Shown in pieces: positions 1 to 9,624 of a DNA stretch of 64,000 nucleotides (its first letter is position 1; each line of letters starts with the position of its first letter). Both the position numbers and the translations under genes were made by a program. The notes below the pieces were generated by a model. The model was not told the origin of the DNA. It worked only from the letters and a program-made list of their open reading frames with translations, and did not search any database. Source of the DNA: Pseudomonadota bacterium (GTDB lineage Bacteria > Pseudomonadota > Alphaproteobacteria > Sphingomonadales > Sphingomonadaceae); the NCBI GenBank assembly GCA_021849075.1, contig JAJZTH010000009.1:1-64000 (forward strand), in the 5' to 3' direction.

Positions 1-108
1 GAGCGATCCCATGAGGCAACATGGCGCCGCATCGGAACACTCCTCGATGCCTTCACCCCCAGCGAATGCCAAAACTATCTTCGCAACGCCGGGTATGGCG
101 CAACCTAA
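1..108 (+). CDS. IS630-family transposase, C-terminal end only
   Basis: The frame open at base 1 reads 35 residues to a TAA at 106-108 and ends in ECQNYLRNAGYGAT. This resembles the C-terminal tail typical of IS630-family (DDE) transposases, an acidic residue and Cys followed by a Tyr-rich AGY segment. The catalytic core lies outside the window, so whether the element is intact cannot be judged. The coding end is followed by only about 14 bases before a CTAG tetranucleotide at 121-124. Members of this family are known to insert at TA, often inside CTAG. The assignment rests on a short tail. Confidence 0.7.
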   Translation, partial: ERSHEATWRRIGTLLDAFTPSECQNYLRNAGYGAT

Positions 109-122
109 TGTCATCCCGATCT

Positions 123-326
123 AGAGCATTTTGAAGTCATCTGGAACAGATGACGGCTCGCAAATACGGAAAACAAAGGACTCTTAGAGTGTGATGCGGT
201 TCAATCCAATCGCATCACACTCTAGAGCATCGTGCGCAAAAGTGGGAACCGGTTTTGCGTTTAAAACGATGCGAAAACAAAAAATTAGAGCGCGCGACCT
301 GCGTCTGACTTAACGTAGCGCGCTCT
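123..326. repeat. Cluster of four abutting palindromic repeats
   Basis: Four inverted repeats lie almost end to end. The first (123-177) begins AGAGCATTTTGAAGTCATCT and has the stem GTCATCTG/CAGATGAC. The second (186-223) is AGAGTGTGATGCG paired with CGCATCACACTCT. The third (224-273) carries AAAGTGGGAACCGGTTTT, a core I recognise from alphaproteobacterial intergenic repeats. The fourth (287-326) is AGAGCGCGC paired with GCGCGCTCT. Each begins with AGAG and several junctions contain CTAG. A second copy of the first repeat lies at 62932-62985. Confidence 0.85.
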
Positions 327-666
327 AGAGCCGGCAAATCGGCATCATCGCCAAGATGCCGCCAGCAGGCGGATGCCAGTCATTTTGCCCAATCGAAATC
401 CCATCGGCTTAGCGGGTAGATCGCCCGTCGAGCGGATTGCTGCGATCAGGCGCGCGTCCAGCATCTGATCGATCGCATCCCATTCGATCCGGCGATAATT
501 GCGCCTTCTGCGGTTTGACAGGGTCCGACACACCTGGACAAGTCACGCCGGCGGCGGCCAGACCGCGCCAGTCAAAGCAGCGGCCTTCCAAATAACCGGT
601 CCTTTCTGCGCGGCCGGGATGTTCCCTTGCTCACACTATCCTGCAGCGTTGGCGACAATAGACGAC
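327..666. other. Intergenic stretch without a recognisable gene
   Basis: Two short reverse-strand ORFs (345-533 and 409-591) overlap each other here. Neither has a convincing ribosome binding site, and I recognise no family in their translations. The stretch separates the repeat cluster and transposase relic from the TonB receptor and may contain decayed sequence. I see no tRNA or riboswitch fold. Confidence 0.5.
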
Positions 667-697
667 TTGACAGAATAAGCGTCGAAGTTCAAATAAT
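667..697 (+). promoter_or_regulatory. Possible sigma70-type promoter of the TonB receptor
   Basis: A consensus TTGACA occurs at 667-672. AATAAT at 692-697 matches the -10 consensus at five of six positions, but the spacer is 19 bases, longer than ideal. The receptor start codon follows 43 bases later. Confidence 0.35.
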
Positions 698-740
698 AAG
701 ACCAAAGTGCGAATATACGTACAACACTGGGAGAGAGACG

Positions 741-3587
741 ATGAAAGTGCGCCCGATTCTGTGTGCCGCCACTTCTGTGATGGCTATTGCCGGATGGTTC
801 AGCCTGGCCCATGCGCAGGAGGCTCCATCAACACCATCGCCGGCCGGCCAACAGCTTCCGGCTGACCAGCCGCCGGAACAGGCGCCGGCAAACGCAGCCG
901 ATCAAAGACTGATCGCGGACATTGTCGTCACCGGGTCGCGTATTGCCCGCAATGGTTATTCGGCGCCCACGCCGTTGACGATGATGTCGGATGCAGAGTT
1001 GAAACAGACGACGTCGCCCACGATCGCGACAGCGCTGATCCAGTCAGTCCCCGCGCTTCAGGCATCCACCACCACCAACAATTCGGGCAACACCACGCTT
1101 ACGGGCGGCCAGAATTATCTGAACCTGCGCAATTTGCAGCCACAGCGCACCCTGGTGCTGCTGGACGGCCGCCGGGTCGCCCCGACAGCGGTAAACGGCG
1201 CCACGGATATCAACCTTCTGTCGACCGGACTGGTGTCGCGGGTCGATGTCGTTACTGGCGGCGCATCGGCCGCTTATGGGTCGGACGCTGTTGCAGGCGT
1301 CGTCAATTTCGTGCTCGACACGAAATTCTCTGGCATCAAGGGTGAATTGACCGGTGGCACATCCCAGCGCGCCGACGACAGGCGTTGGGGTTTGACCCTG
1401 TCCGCCGGCACCGGCTTCGCTCAGGATCGCGGCCATATCATCGTCAGCATGGAATATTTCGACAGCAAGGGCGTGCTGGGCAAGATCGACCCGCAAGGCA
1501 AACGGTCGTGGCAGGATGATACCTGGTCACGGTTCAACAATCCTGGCGCCACGCCAAATTATGTCATCGGCGGCGGCGCCCGGTTGGCGACTGGTACGGA
1601 AGGCGGCCTTATAACCTCCGGGCCGCTTGCCGGCATTGAATTTGGCGCGAACGGCGTGCCGCAGCAATTTGTCTTTGGTCAATATCGCGGCGGCGGCAAT
1701 CAATATACCCAGGGCGGCAGTGGCGAGAACACGGCGCCGCTCATCCCGCTCAACGCGCCGCTGGAACGGCTGACGGCCTTCACCCATATCCGCTACGATC
1801 TGACCGATGATCTCACCGTCTATGCGGAAGGATCCTATGGTCATTCCGATACCAGCTATCCCAGCACACAGCTGAACATGATCGGGTCGAATGCGGTTCA
1901 GATCCAGCGCGACAACGCCTTTCTGCCCACCTCGATCCGCGATCAGATGACGGCACTCAACCTGAGCAATATCACCATTGGCAAATTCGCACCGCGCCAA
2001 CTCGGCATCCTGACGCCGGCGTTCGAAAATGAGACTTTCCGCGGCGTGATCGGCTTTGATGGCAAGCTGGGCGGCAACTGGACCTATGGCGCCTATTATC
2101 AACATGGTGAAACGCAGTTCGACCAGAGCAGCAAGAACAACATCATACTCGCCAATTTCCTGAATGCGATCGATGCGGTGGTGAACCCCGCCACCGGTAC
2201 GATCACGTGCCGCAGCACCCTGACGAACCCGGGCAATGGCTGCATCCCGCTCAACATCATGGGAACCAATGTCGCCTCTCCGCAGGCCGTGGACTATGTG
2301 CTGGGCAGCGTTCATGCCGTGCTCAACACGAAACAGGATGTGTTCAGCGCGCATATCGGCGGGGATTTGCCCTTCTCCACCTGGGCCGGTCCGATATCTG
2401 TGGCGGGTGGCTTCGACTATCGCCGGGAATGGGCGCGGCGTGTTTCCGATCCTATTTCGACCAGTCCCAATCCACGCACCGGCGCGCCGGGCGGTTTCCT
2501 GTTCACAAACCCTCAACCGCTCCGGGGCAGCTATAACGTCAAGGAAGTCTATGCCGAAGTGGCCGTGCCGCTGGCCAAGGACAGCCGCTTTGCCCATTCG
2601 CTCGATCTGAACGGCGCCGTTCGCTACACCGATTACAGCACCAGCGGCGGTGTCGTTACCTGGAAAATCGGCGCGACCTATGAGCCTTTTGCGGATCTGC
2701 GTTTGCGCGCCACCCGCTCGCGCGACATTCGCGCCGCCAATATCAACGAGCTTTACACCTCCTCGCTTGGCTTCACCGGCATCACCGATCCGGAAAATGG
2801 CATGACCTACACCGTCAGCCCGCGGCTGATCGGCAACCCGGATCTCGACCCGGAAAAGGCCGACACGACGACGATCGGCGCAATCTATCGCCCGTCCTTC
2901 CTCCCTGGCTTCGGCGTGTCGGTCGATTATTACACGATCAACATAAAGGGCGCGATCACCACGTTGAATCTTCAGAACCAGATCAACGAATGTTTCGCAG
3001 GCAATGCGGCCCTATGTGCGCTGCAGACCCGCGGTGGACCGAACAATCTGATCACGTCGATCATTCAGCCGTTTCTCAACCTTCAGTCGCTCAAGACCAA
3101 TGGCCTGGACATCGACGTCAATTATCGCCTGCAATGGGGCGAAGATAATTCGCTGATGCTGCGCGCTATCGCCAGTCGGGTGGGCAAGTTGCAAACCACC
3201 ACATTGGGGTCTGCCCCCCTTGACGTCGCGGGTGTTGTCGGGACGGGGCGTAACGGCATACCGCATTGGACCGGCAACGCCACGCTTCGTTATGATGGCG
3301 GCGGCAACAGCGTCATTTTGCGCGAACGCTTCGTGGGCGGCGGCGCGTTCGATCCGCTACTGGCGCCGGGCTATCGCATCCCGTCTGTTTTCTACACGGA
3401 CCTCACGGTCCAGCGTAAATTTGCGGTTTCCGGCGGTGAGTTCGAAGCTTTCGCCACAGTCACCAATTTGTTCGATCGCAATCCGCCCTTCAATCCGGGC
3501 ACAAGCACGTCGAGCGCCAGCGTCAACCTGACGCTACATGACGGGGTCGGCCGGTCCTTCGCCGCTGGATTGCGGTTCAAATTCTAG
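741..3587 (+). CDS. TonB-dependent outer membrane receptor
   Basis: This is a 948-residue outer membrane receptor expected to import a bulky ligand using TonB energy. A signal peptide (MKVRPILCAATSV, cleaved near AHA-QEA) leads into a Pro/Ala/Gln-rich linker. A TonB-box-like IVVTGSRI near residue 55 and a plug domain with LLDGRRVAP and TGGASAAYGSDAVAGVVNF follow. The long beta-barrel region ends in an aromatic RFKF, as outer membrane proteins usually do. The ORF track starts at 627. I place the start at the ATG at 741 because GGGAGAGAG lies just upstream and the signal peptide begins there. The ligand cannot be told from sequence, although the length and plug style fit the large sphingomonad receptors often linked to oligosaccharide or aromatic uptake. 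No partner transporter is adjacent. Confidence 0.93.
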   Translation: MKVRPILCAATSVMAIAGWFSLAHAQEAPSTPSPAGQQLPADQPPEQAPANAADQRLIADIVVTGSRIARNGYSAPTPLTMMSDAELKQTTSPTIATALIQSVPALQASTTTNNSGNTTLTGGQNYLNLRNLQPQRTLVLLDGRRVAPTAVNGATDINLLSTGLVSRVDVVTGGASAAYGSDAVAGVVNFVLDTKFSGIKGELTGGTSQRADDRRWGLTLSAGTGFAQDRGHIIVSMEYFDSKGVLGKIDPQGKRSWQDDTWSRFNNPGATPNYVIGGGARLATGTEGGLITSGPLAGIEFGANGVPQQFVFGQYRGGGNQYTQGGSGENTAPLIPLNAPLERLTAFTHIRYDLTDDLTVYAEGSYGHSDTSYPSTQLNMIGSNAVQIQRDNAFLPTSIRDQMTALNLSNITIGKFAPRQLGILTPAFENETFRGVIGFDGKLGGNWTYGAYYQHGETQFDQSSKNNIILANFLNAIDAVVNPATGTITCRSTLTNPGNGCIPLNIMGTNVASPQAVDYVLGSVHAVLNTKQDVFSAHIGGDLPFSTWAGPISVAGGFDYRREWARRVSDPISTSPNPRTGAPGGFLFTNPQPLRGSYNVKEVYAEVAVPLAKDSRFAHSLDLNGAVRYTDYSTSGGVVTWKIGATYEPFADLRLRATRSRDIRAANINELYTSSLGFTGITDPENGMTYTVSPRLIGNPDLDPEKADTTTIGAIYRPSFLPGFGVSVDYYTINIKGAITTLNLQNQINECFAGNAALCALQTRGGPNNLITSIIQPFLNLQSLKTNGLDIDVNYRLQWGEDNSLMLRAIASRVGKLQTTTLGSAPLDVAGVVGTGRNGIPHWTGNATLRYDGGGNSVILRERFVGGGAFDPLLAPGYRIPSVFYTDLTVQRKFAVSGGEFEAFATVTNLFDRNPPFNPGTSTSSASVNLTLHDGVGRSFAAGLRFKF

Positions 3588-3595
3588 ACCCGACC

Positions 3596-3638
3596 GCAAA
3601 TGGGCGATTGAAGGCGCAGTCCTTCATCGCCCATTTGC
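3596..3638 (+). terminator. Hairpin after the TonB receptor gene
   Basis: GCAAATGGGCGA at 3596-3607 pairs perfectly with TCGCCCATTTGC at 3627-3638, nine bases after the receptor stop codon. No long T run follows, so it may act with the next hairpin. Confidence 0.6.
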
Positions 3639-3660
3639 ATCAATTTGGGCCAGACAGATT

Positions 3661-3708
3661 ATGGCGCAGGATCGGATCATCAAGGATCGGATCCTGCGCC
3701 ATCTTTTG
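3661..3708 (+). terminator. Rho-independent terminator
   Basis: ATGGCGCAGGATC at 3661-3673 pairs with GATCCTGCGCCAT at 3690-3702, followed by CTTTTG. This is the likelier transcription end for the TonB receptor. Confidence 0.7.
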
Positions 3709-3750
3709 TTTTCCTATGCTAGACTATGACGACTTGGCTTTGATCCACGC

Positions 3751-3841
3751 CGTCATTGCGAGCGCAGCGGGCCGAAGGCGGGCGAAGCCCAGCCAATCCA
3801 CTGGCGCACCTATGGATTGCTTCGCTGCGCTCGCAATGACG
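3751..3841. repeat. CGTCATTGCGAGCG palindromic repeat, copy 1
   Basis: The arms CGTCATTGCGAGCGCAGC and GCTGCGCTCGCAATGACG enclose a partly duplicated middle. The same element recurs at 21721-21790. Both lie just after terminators in intergenic DNA. Confidence 0.85.
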
Positions 3842-3864
3842 ATTCAATAAGAACGCATCCCGCT

Positions 3865-5013
3865 CTAAGCGGCTTCGCTCCAGATACTGATGCGGTCCTT
3901 GCCGTCCTTCTTGGCGGCGTAAAGGGCCGCATCGGCGCGGGCGACCATGTCTTCCAGTTGCTGGTCGGTTGCGATCAGATCAGCCACGCCGAAACTGGCG
4001 CGCAATTCGGCAATGGGGGCGGCCGGCAATGCCAGATGCCCCAGTTCCACGCGCACCCGCTCCATCACTTCGGCGGCGGCGGTGGCGGCGCTGTCCATCA
4101 GCAACAGACCGAATTCATCGCCCCCCATGCGGCCCACCACATCGCCCCGGCGCACCGCATTCACCAACAGCTGCGCAAAGCCGCGCAAAGCCTGATCGCC
4201 GGCAATATGACCATGGCCGTCATTCAGCGCCTTGAACCCGTCCAGATCGCACACCACCAGCGCCAGCCGTCGTTTGTGCCGGCGCGCCTGGGCGATCGCC
4301 TGCGCCGCAGCTTCGTCCAGTCCCCGGCGGTTGAGCACCTGCGTCAGCGGGTCATGGCGGATTTGCCGGCGCAGTTGCTGCGCCAGATCTCCGGCCACCA
4401 CCAGCACGGCGGTAACGGCGGTGGCGACATAGATGGTCGGCATGAAGATGCTGAAGATCAGACGATACAGATCCTTGCCCAGTTCCGGCCCTCGGATCAG
4501 CGTCGCTGACCCGGCAAGCGCAAGCTGAACAACGACAAAGGCCGAAAGAGCAATGAAGAACGCCAGTTCAGGCGGCGTGAACCGGCGTTCTTTTGGCCAC
4601 AGCGAAACCGCACTGACCGCCAGCAGCACGCCGACATAGGCCGGTATGATGAACCCCTGCATGATCTGGCTGGCCAATGGCCCGATCGCCACCGCCATGC
4701 CCAGCGTGGCGATTGCGGCGGGCACGGCGAAAGCCACCAGACGCAGCGGTTTGCCTGAGCGCTGTCGCACGCCGATCGCCAGCAATGATCCGCTGGCGAT
4801 CAGCCCTACGCCGGTAATGATGAACCAGCCGGGGCTTTTCAGGAAGAAGCCGCCAGCATTCGCCATCCATTGCAGCATGCCGACCGCATAGGATGCGGTC
4901 CAGGTCAGCACATGCCGCTGTCGCCCGAAATGCAGCCAGGCCACGGTCAATGCGATCGTCATGACAGTGGCGGTGCCAAAAAGCAGGGACAGGAGAATGG
5001 CTGGCGCGTTCAT
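3865..5013 (-). CDS. Membrane-anchored GGDEF diguanylate cyclase
   Basis: This 382-residue protein should make cyclic di-GMP from two GTP. The N-terminal half holds about six hydrophobic segments typical of a membrane sensor module. The C-terminal half is a GGDEF domain starting at DPLTQVLNRRG. The active-site signature RMGGDEFGLL is intact. An RRGD five residues upstream fits the RxxD product-inhibition site, so the enzyme is probably active and feedback-inhibited. The ORF track begins at a TTG at 5031. I prefer the ATG at 5013, though neither start has a strong ribosome binding site. It reads alone, between a repeat and the M2 peptidase. The input signal is unknown. Confidence 0.88.
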   Translation of the reverse strand: MNAPAILLSLLFGTATVMTIALTVAWLHFGRQRHVLTWTASYAVGMLQWMANAGGFFLKSPGWFIITGVGLIASGSLLAIGVRQRSGKPLRLVAFAVPAAIATLGMAVAIGPLASQIMQGFIIPAYVGVLLAVSAVSLWPKERRFTPPELAFFIALSAFVVVQLALAGSATLIRGPELGKDLYRLIFSIFMPTIYVATAVTAVLVVAGDLAQQLRRQIRHDPLTQVLNRRGLDEAAAQAIAQARRHKRRLALVVCDLDGFKALNDGHGHIAGDQALRGFAQLLVNAVRRGDVVGRMGGDEFGLLLMDSAATAAAEVMERVRVELGHLALPAAPIAELRASFGVADLIATDQQLEDMVARADAALYAAKKDGKDRISIWSEAA

Positions 5014-5044
5014 GGGCCAGCCATTTACCAAGATTTACTCTGAC

Positions 5045-6865
5045 TTACCAGCCACAGGACTTGCCTTTATTCTGCGCAATCAACCACTTCTGCAATGGCG
5101 CGAAATAATTCACCAGCGCCTTGCCAGACATTTCACGACTGCCGGTGAAGGCTTGCAACGCATCGGGCCAGGGCTTTGACGCGCCCATTTCCAGCATGGC
5201 GTTAAGTTTGGCCCCTACTTCCTTGTTTCCATAGAAGGAACAGCGGTGCAGCGGCCCCTTCCAACCGGCCTGCTTGCACGCGGCTTCATAGAATTGGAAC
5301 TGAAGAACGCGCGCCAGGAAGTAACGGGTGTAGGGCGTATTGCCCGGAATATGATATTTGCCGCCGGCGTCGAATTTCGTCTCGTCGCGGGACACGGGCG
5401 GAATGATGCCCTGATATTTCAGGCGCAGGTCGGTCCAGCTTTTTTCATACTGGCTCTGCGGAATCGATCCGTCGAACACGCCCCAGCGCCATTTGTCGAT
5501 CAGCAGGCCGAACGGCAGGAACGCGACCTTGTCCATCGCCTGCCGCAGCAACAGGCCCAGATCCTTGTCCGCGCCCGGCACCTTGGCGGGATCGAGCAGA
5601 CCGATCTTCACCAGATAGTCGGGCGTGATCGACAGGGCGACGAAATCGCCGATCGCCTCATGGAAACCGTCATTCGCGCCGTCCAGATAAAGCGGCTTCT
5701 GCACCTGATAGGCGCGCTGATAATAATTATGGCCCAACTCATGATGGATGGTCACGAAGTCGTCGCCATTGACCTTCGTGCACATCTTGATGCGGATGTC
5801 GTTCTTGTTGTCCAGATCCCAGGCCGACGCATGGCACACCACTTCCCGATCGCGCGGCTTGGTGATTTGCGATCGGTCCCAGAATGTCTGCGGCAGCGCG
5901 TCGAAACCCAGCGAGCTATAGAAGCCCTCGCCCGCCTTCACCATCTTGACCGGGTCATAGCCCTTTGCCGTCAGAAGGTCGGTCGTATCATAACCCAGAT
6001 CGCCAACACCCTGCGGCGCGACGATCTTGTAGATATTGCCCCATTCCTGCGCCCACATATTGCCCAGCAGGTCGGCGCGGATCGGTCCCGTCTTCGCCTG
6101 CACCGCATCGCCATATTGCTCGTTCAGCTTGGTGCGGGTGTAGCAATGCAGCTCGTCATAGAGCGGCTTCACCTCCGCCCAGATCTTGTCGGTCAGCTTG
6201 GCGAAATCGTCGGCCGGCATGTCATATTTGGACCGCCACATCGCGCCCGTATCAGCAAAGCCCAGTTCCTTCGCCCCGGCATTGGCGATGCTGACCAGCT
6301 TGGCATAATCCTGCCGCATTGGCGCGCCGACATTGTCGTGCCAGCTGACCCACATTTCCTTCAGTTCCTCGGGGTTGCGATTTTCCCCCATCTGTTCTTC
6401 GATATCGCTGCCGTTGATCGGCTGCCCCTTCAGCGTCCCCTTGCCCTTGCCATAGGCGGACTGGAGCCGGGTCGCGAGGTCGTTCAGCTCTTCGGCCGCG
6501 CCCGGCGTTGTCGGCGCGGGCAGGGTCAGCGCCGTGCGCAACAGCGTCAGCCGGCGCTTCGTCTCTTCGCTCAGCCCCGGCGCGGTCGCATATTTCGCCG
6601 CCTCCAGCGCATAATCGACTCGCTGCTTGGTGTCGATCGCGCCGAAATAGGATGCCATCGCATCGGTATCGTCGGTGATATAGGTGGCGTTGATCCACGC
6701 CGCCCGGCCGCTGACGATCGACTGGTCGAACAGGCTCTTTTCCGCCTTCGCCAGGAAGTCTTCGGCCTCGGCAGCGGTCGGAGCGGAAGCCGGCGCCTGC
6801 TGCGCCATCACTGGCGAAGCAACGATGGCGGCCGCAAGCGCGGCCAGCGAAATAGCGATTTTCAT
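5045..6865 (-). CDS. M2-family (ACE-like) peptidyl-dipeptidase
   Basis: This 606-residue secreted zinc peptidase should release dipeptides from the C-terminus of oligopeptides. A clear signal peptide (MKIAISLAALAAAIVASPVMA) precedes the mature protein. The zinc-binding motif is HHELGH in TIHHELGHNYYQ, with the downstream acidic ligand region in NDGFHEAIGDF. The length fits bacterial homologues of angiotensin-converting enzyme. The start is supported by AGGGGA six bases upstream of the ATG. It reads in the same direction as the cyclase, with a 31-base gap. With the S9 and M20 peptidases elsewhere in the window, it suggests a peptide-scavenging lifestyle. Confidence 0.93.
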   Translation of the reverse strand: MKIAISLAALAAAIVASPVMAQQAPASAPTAAEAEDFLAKAEKSLFDQSIVSGRAAWINATYITDDTDAMASYFGAIDTKQRVDYALEAAKYATAPGLSEETKRRLTLLRTALTLPAPTTPGAAEELNDLATRLQSAYGKGKGTLKGQPINGSDIEEQMGENRNPEELKEMWVSWHDNVGAPMRQDYAKLVSIANAGAKELGFADTGAMWRSKYDMPADDFAKLTDKIWAEVKPLYDELHCYTRTKLNEQYGDAVQAKTGPIRADLLGNMWAQEWGNIYKIVAPQGVGDLGYDTTDLLTAKGYDPVKMVKAGEGFYSSLGFDALPQTFWDRSQITKPRDREVVCHASAWDLDNKNDIRIKMCTKVNGDDFVTIHHELGHNYYQRAYQVQKPLYLDGANDGFHEAIGDFVALSITPDYLVKIGLLDPAKVPGADKDLGLLLRQAMDKVAFLPFGLLIDKWRWGVFDGSIPQSQYEKSWTDLRLKYQGIIPPVSRDETKFDAGGKYHIPGNTPYTRYFLARVLQFQFYEAACKQAGWKGPLHRCSFYGNKEVGAKLNAMLEMGASKPWPDALQAFTGSREMSGKALVNYFAPLQKWLIAQNKGKSCGW

Positions 6866-6917
6866 GATGGTCCCCTATTAGCTTATAGGGGAAGGGTGAC
6901 TTGGTCCGGCGATACAG

Positions 6918-7691
6918 TCAAGCGGTCAGGAAATCGACCATCGCCTGCCCCAATTCCTTGCGCGTGACCGCATTCATATGATTGCCCGGCACCTCGACAT
7001 AGCGACCGTTCGGCAATGTTTCGACCAGTTCCTGCGCAATGCCATTATCCTGATCGTCCACGCCGCAAATCACTTCGGTCGGCTGCTGGAAGCCGGCAAT
7101 CACCTCTTCAGGCGTATCGACGAAGGTGTTCAGGATATTGAGCATCGCCACCGGATCGCCCTTGGTGGTCTTCAGAAACGCTTCGGTCATCCATTCGGAC
7201 GTCCCCCGCTCGAACGTGCCCAGGTTGGTGAGCACATTCTTGTAATAGCCGCCCTTGTCCAGCGTCTTGGTCAACCCCCGCAGCCCCATGCCGGCCAGGA
7301 TCACGCGCCGCGGCGTCGCCCCGCGCGCCAGCATCCGCACCGTCGTCCGCGCGCCCAGCGAATAGCCGCCCAGATCATAATCGGTCAGCCCCATCTGTTC
7401 GACCAGCGCCAGATTGTCGTCAGTCAGCGCGTCGGGCGGATAGGCGGCGGCGTCATGCGGCTTGGCGCTTTCGCCATGACCGCGCAGGTCCGGCAGGATC
7501 AGGCGAAAACCGGCCGCCACCAGCTTTTCCGCATGGCCATAGCGAATCCAGTTGGTCCAGGCGTTCGAAAAATAGCCGTGGATCAGCACCAGATCACGAG
7601 TTTCATCGGTCTTGGCGCCCACCACATGCACCGCGATCGGCAAGCCATCCCGCCCCTTGATGTCATGGCGTTCGATGTTTAGGTCGGTCAT
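6918..7691 (-). CDS. Alpha/beta hydrolase
   Basis: This 257-residue protein has the alpha/beta hydrolase fold. LIHGYFSN forms the oxyanion-hole strand, LRGHGES follows, and GYSLGA carries the nucleophilic serine. The closing histidine is probably in GNHMNAV near the C-terminus. No signal peptide is present, so it should act in the cytoplasm. The track begins at a GTG at 7712. I chose the ATG at 7691, which has AAGGAA upstream. The substrate cannot be named; esters or other small acyl compounds are possible. Confidence 0.85.
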   Translation of the reverse strand: MTDLNIERHDIKGRDGLPIAVHVVGAKTDETRDLVLIHGYFSNAWTNWIRYGHAEKLVAAGFRLILPDLRGHGESAKPHDAAAYPPDALTDDNLALVEQMGLTDYDLGGYSLGARTTVRMLARGATPRRVILAGMGLRGLTKTLDKGGYYKNVLTNLGTFERGTSEWMTEAFLKTTKGDPVAMLNILNTFVDTPEEVIAGFQQPTEVICGVDDQDNGIAQELVETLPNGRYVEVPGNHMNAVTRKELGQAMVDFLTA

Positions 7692-7761
7692 CGGGGCAAT
7701 TCCTTGTCGCACGGGGATTGCCCGCCGATATGGCGTCAGCCCCCGCGGTGCAAGTAGATGG

Positions 7762-8199
7762 TCATTCCCGCCAATCGTTCCGATCCGTCAAACCGACAAT
7801 CCACTGCGCATAGGGCGTGCCGCCACATCGGTTCAACAGCCGCTTGTCAGCCGACACCAGGACCGTTTCCAGCATTTCCGCGCTTGCCAGGAAGAAGCAG
7901 TCATAGGCCGGATGATCGAGATCAAAGCTGATATCCATCGCCCGACGGGCAAGCTCAGCAATCGGGATCAGATCGATGATCTCGGGGAGTATGGCGATGG
8001 CCTCGCGGGCCTGTTTGGCCCCTATTTCCCGCGCGCGGACCTTCTTCCACATGACATTGGCAAATTCCGCCGCCAGCAGATCAGGCGCAACGAGACGGCG
8101 GGACAAAAGGGTGAGCGCGATCGCGCTTTCGTTCGACAGAACAGGATCATCCGTTCCGATGACCCAACGGGCGGCAACGCTCGTATCGACAACCAGCAT
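7762..8199 (-). CDS. vapC: VapC-type PIN-domain toxin
   Basis: This 145-residue protein is a PIN-domain ribonuclease of the VapC type. The first acidic residue is in VVDTSVAARW. A glutamate follows in LLAAEFANVMWK and an aspartate in YDCFFLASAEM, and SADKRLLNR closes the active site. Such toxins cleave RNA, often tRNA, when free of antitoxin. Its ATG overlaps the antitoxin stop by one base (TGATG), so translation is coupled. The exact RNA target is unknown. Confidence 0.88.
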   Translation of the reverse strand: MLVVDTSVAARWVIGTDDPVLSNESAIALTLLSRRLVAPDLLAAEFANVMWKKVRAREIGAKQAREAIAILPEIIDLIPIAELARRAMDISFDLDHPAYDCFFLASAEMLETVLVSADKRLLNRCGGTPYAQWIVGLTDRNDWRE

Positions 8200-8441
8200 C
8201 AGCGGCGGTCATCGTCCCGAAGCAGTTCTTCGGCCGGCGTTTGCCGTGCACCTTGCGGTGTCATGGCGCGTATACCCTCCAACCGCATGAGAAGGCCGTT
8301 CAGCCGCTCGCCGGTCATGGGTATTGCGCGCGTAAGCGCTTCCCGCAACTCAGCCTCCAGCGAACGCCGGTTGCGCATCGCCGCATCGCGATAAGCGGCG
8401 AGGACGGCGTCATTGAGATTGCGGATCAGAACCTGGCCCAT
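8199..8441 (-). CDS. vapB: VapB/FitA-type antitoxin
   Basis: This 80-residue protein begins MGQVLIRNLNDAVLAAYR, a ribbon-helix-helix start of the FitA/VapB kind. It should bind the promoter and neutralise VapC with its C-terminal tail. The ATG lies only one base from a perfect 14-bp inverted repeat, and no Shine-Dalgarno sequence precedes it. Translation may therefore be from a leaderless or very short-leader transcript. Confidence 0.86.
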   Translation of the reverse strand: MGQVLIRNLNDAVLAAYRDAAMRNRRSLEAELREALTRAIPMTGERLNGLLMRLEGIRAMTPQGARQTPAEELLRDDDRR

Positions 8442-8442
8442 A

Positions 8443-8473
8443 TGGCGATGCTATCATGGTGATAGCATCGCCA
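8443..8473. promoter_or_regulatory. Palindromic operator of vapBC
   Basis: TGGCGATGCTATCA at 8443-8456 and TGATAGCATCGCCA at 8460-8473 are perfect inverted copies separated by TGG. The palindrome abuts the vapB start codon, the expected place for autoregulation by a VapBC complex. Confidence 0.85.
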
Positions 8474-8486
8474 CAAGGCTGGGAAA

Positions 8487-9512
<1,026 letters not shown>

Positions 9513-9580
9513 GACTAAAGTCTCCACTTCAACGCTTCATTGCGGAGTGGGCGCCATAGCGATGTGGCGGCATTTGTCCA

Positions 9581-9610
9581 GAAAGAAGGGCTTTGCCACC
9601 ACAAAGCCCT
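9581..9610 (-). terminator. Terminator after the S9 peptidase gene
   Basis: AGGGCTTTG and CAAAGCCCT form a nine-base-pair stem with a six-base loop. Read on the minus strand the stem is followed by TTCTTTC. It lies 15 bases past the stop codon of the peptidase gene. Confidence 0.75.
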
Positions 9611-9624
9611 CCGTTAACGCAATT

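Noticed and set aside
123-326. CRISPR-like array
   Set aside because: The units are four different palindromes without equal spacing or unique spacers.
345-591. Two overlapping minus-strand ORFs near the repeat cluster
   Set aside because: They are short, lack a ribosome binding site and match no family I know.
627-740. Upstream extension of the TonB receptor ORF
   Set aside because: The signal peptide and a strong ribosome binding site start at 741; the extension is not protein-like.
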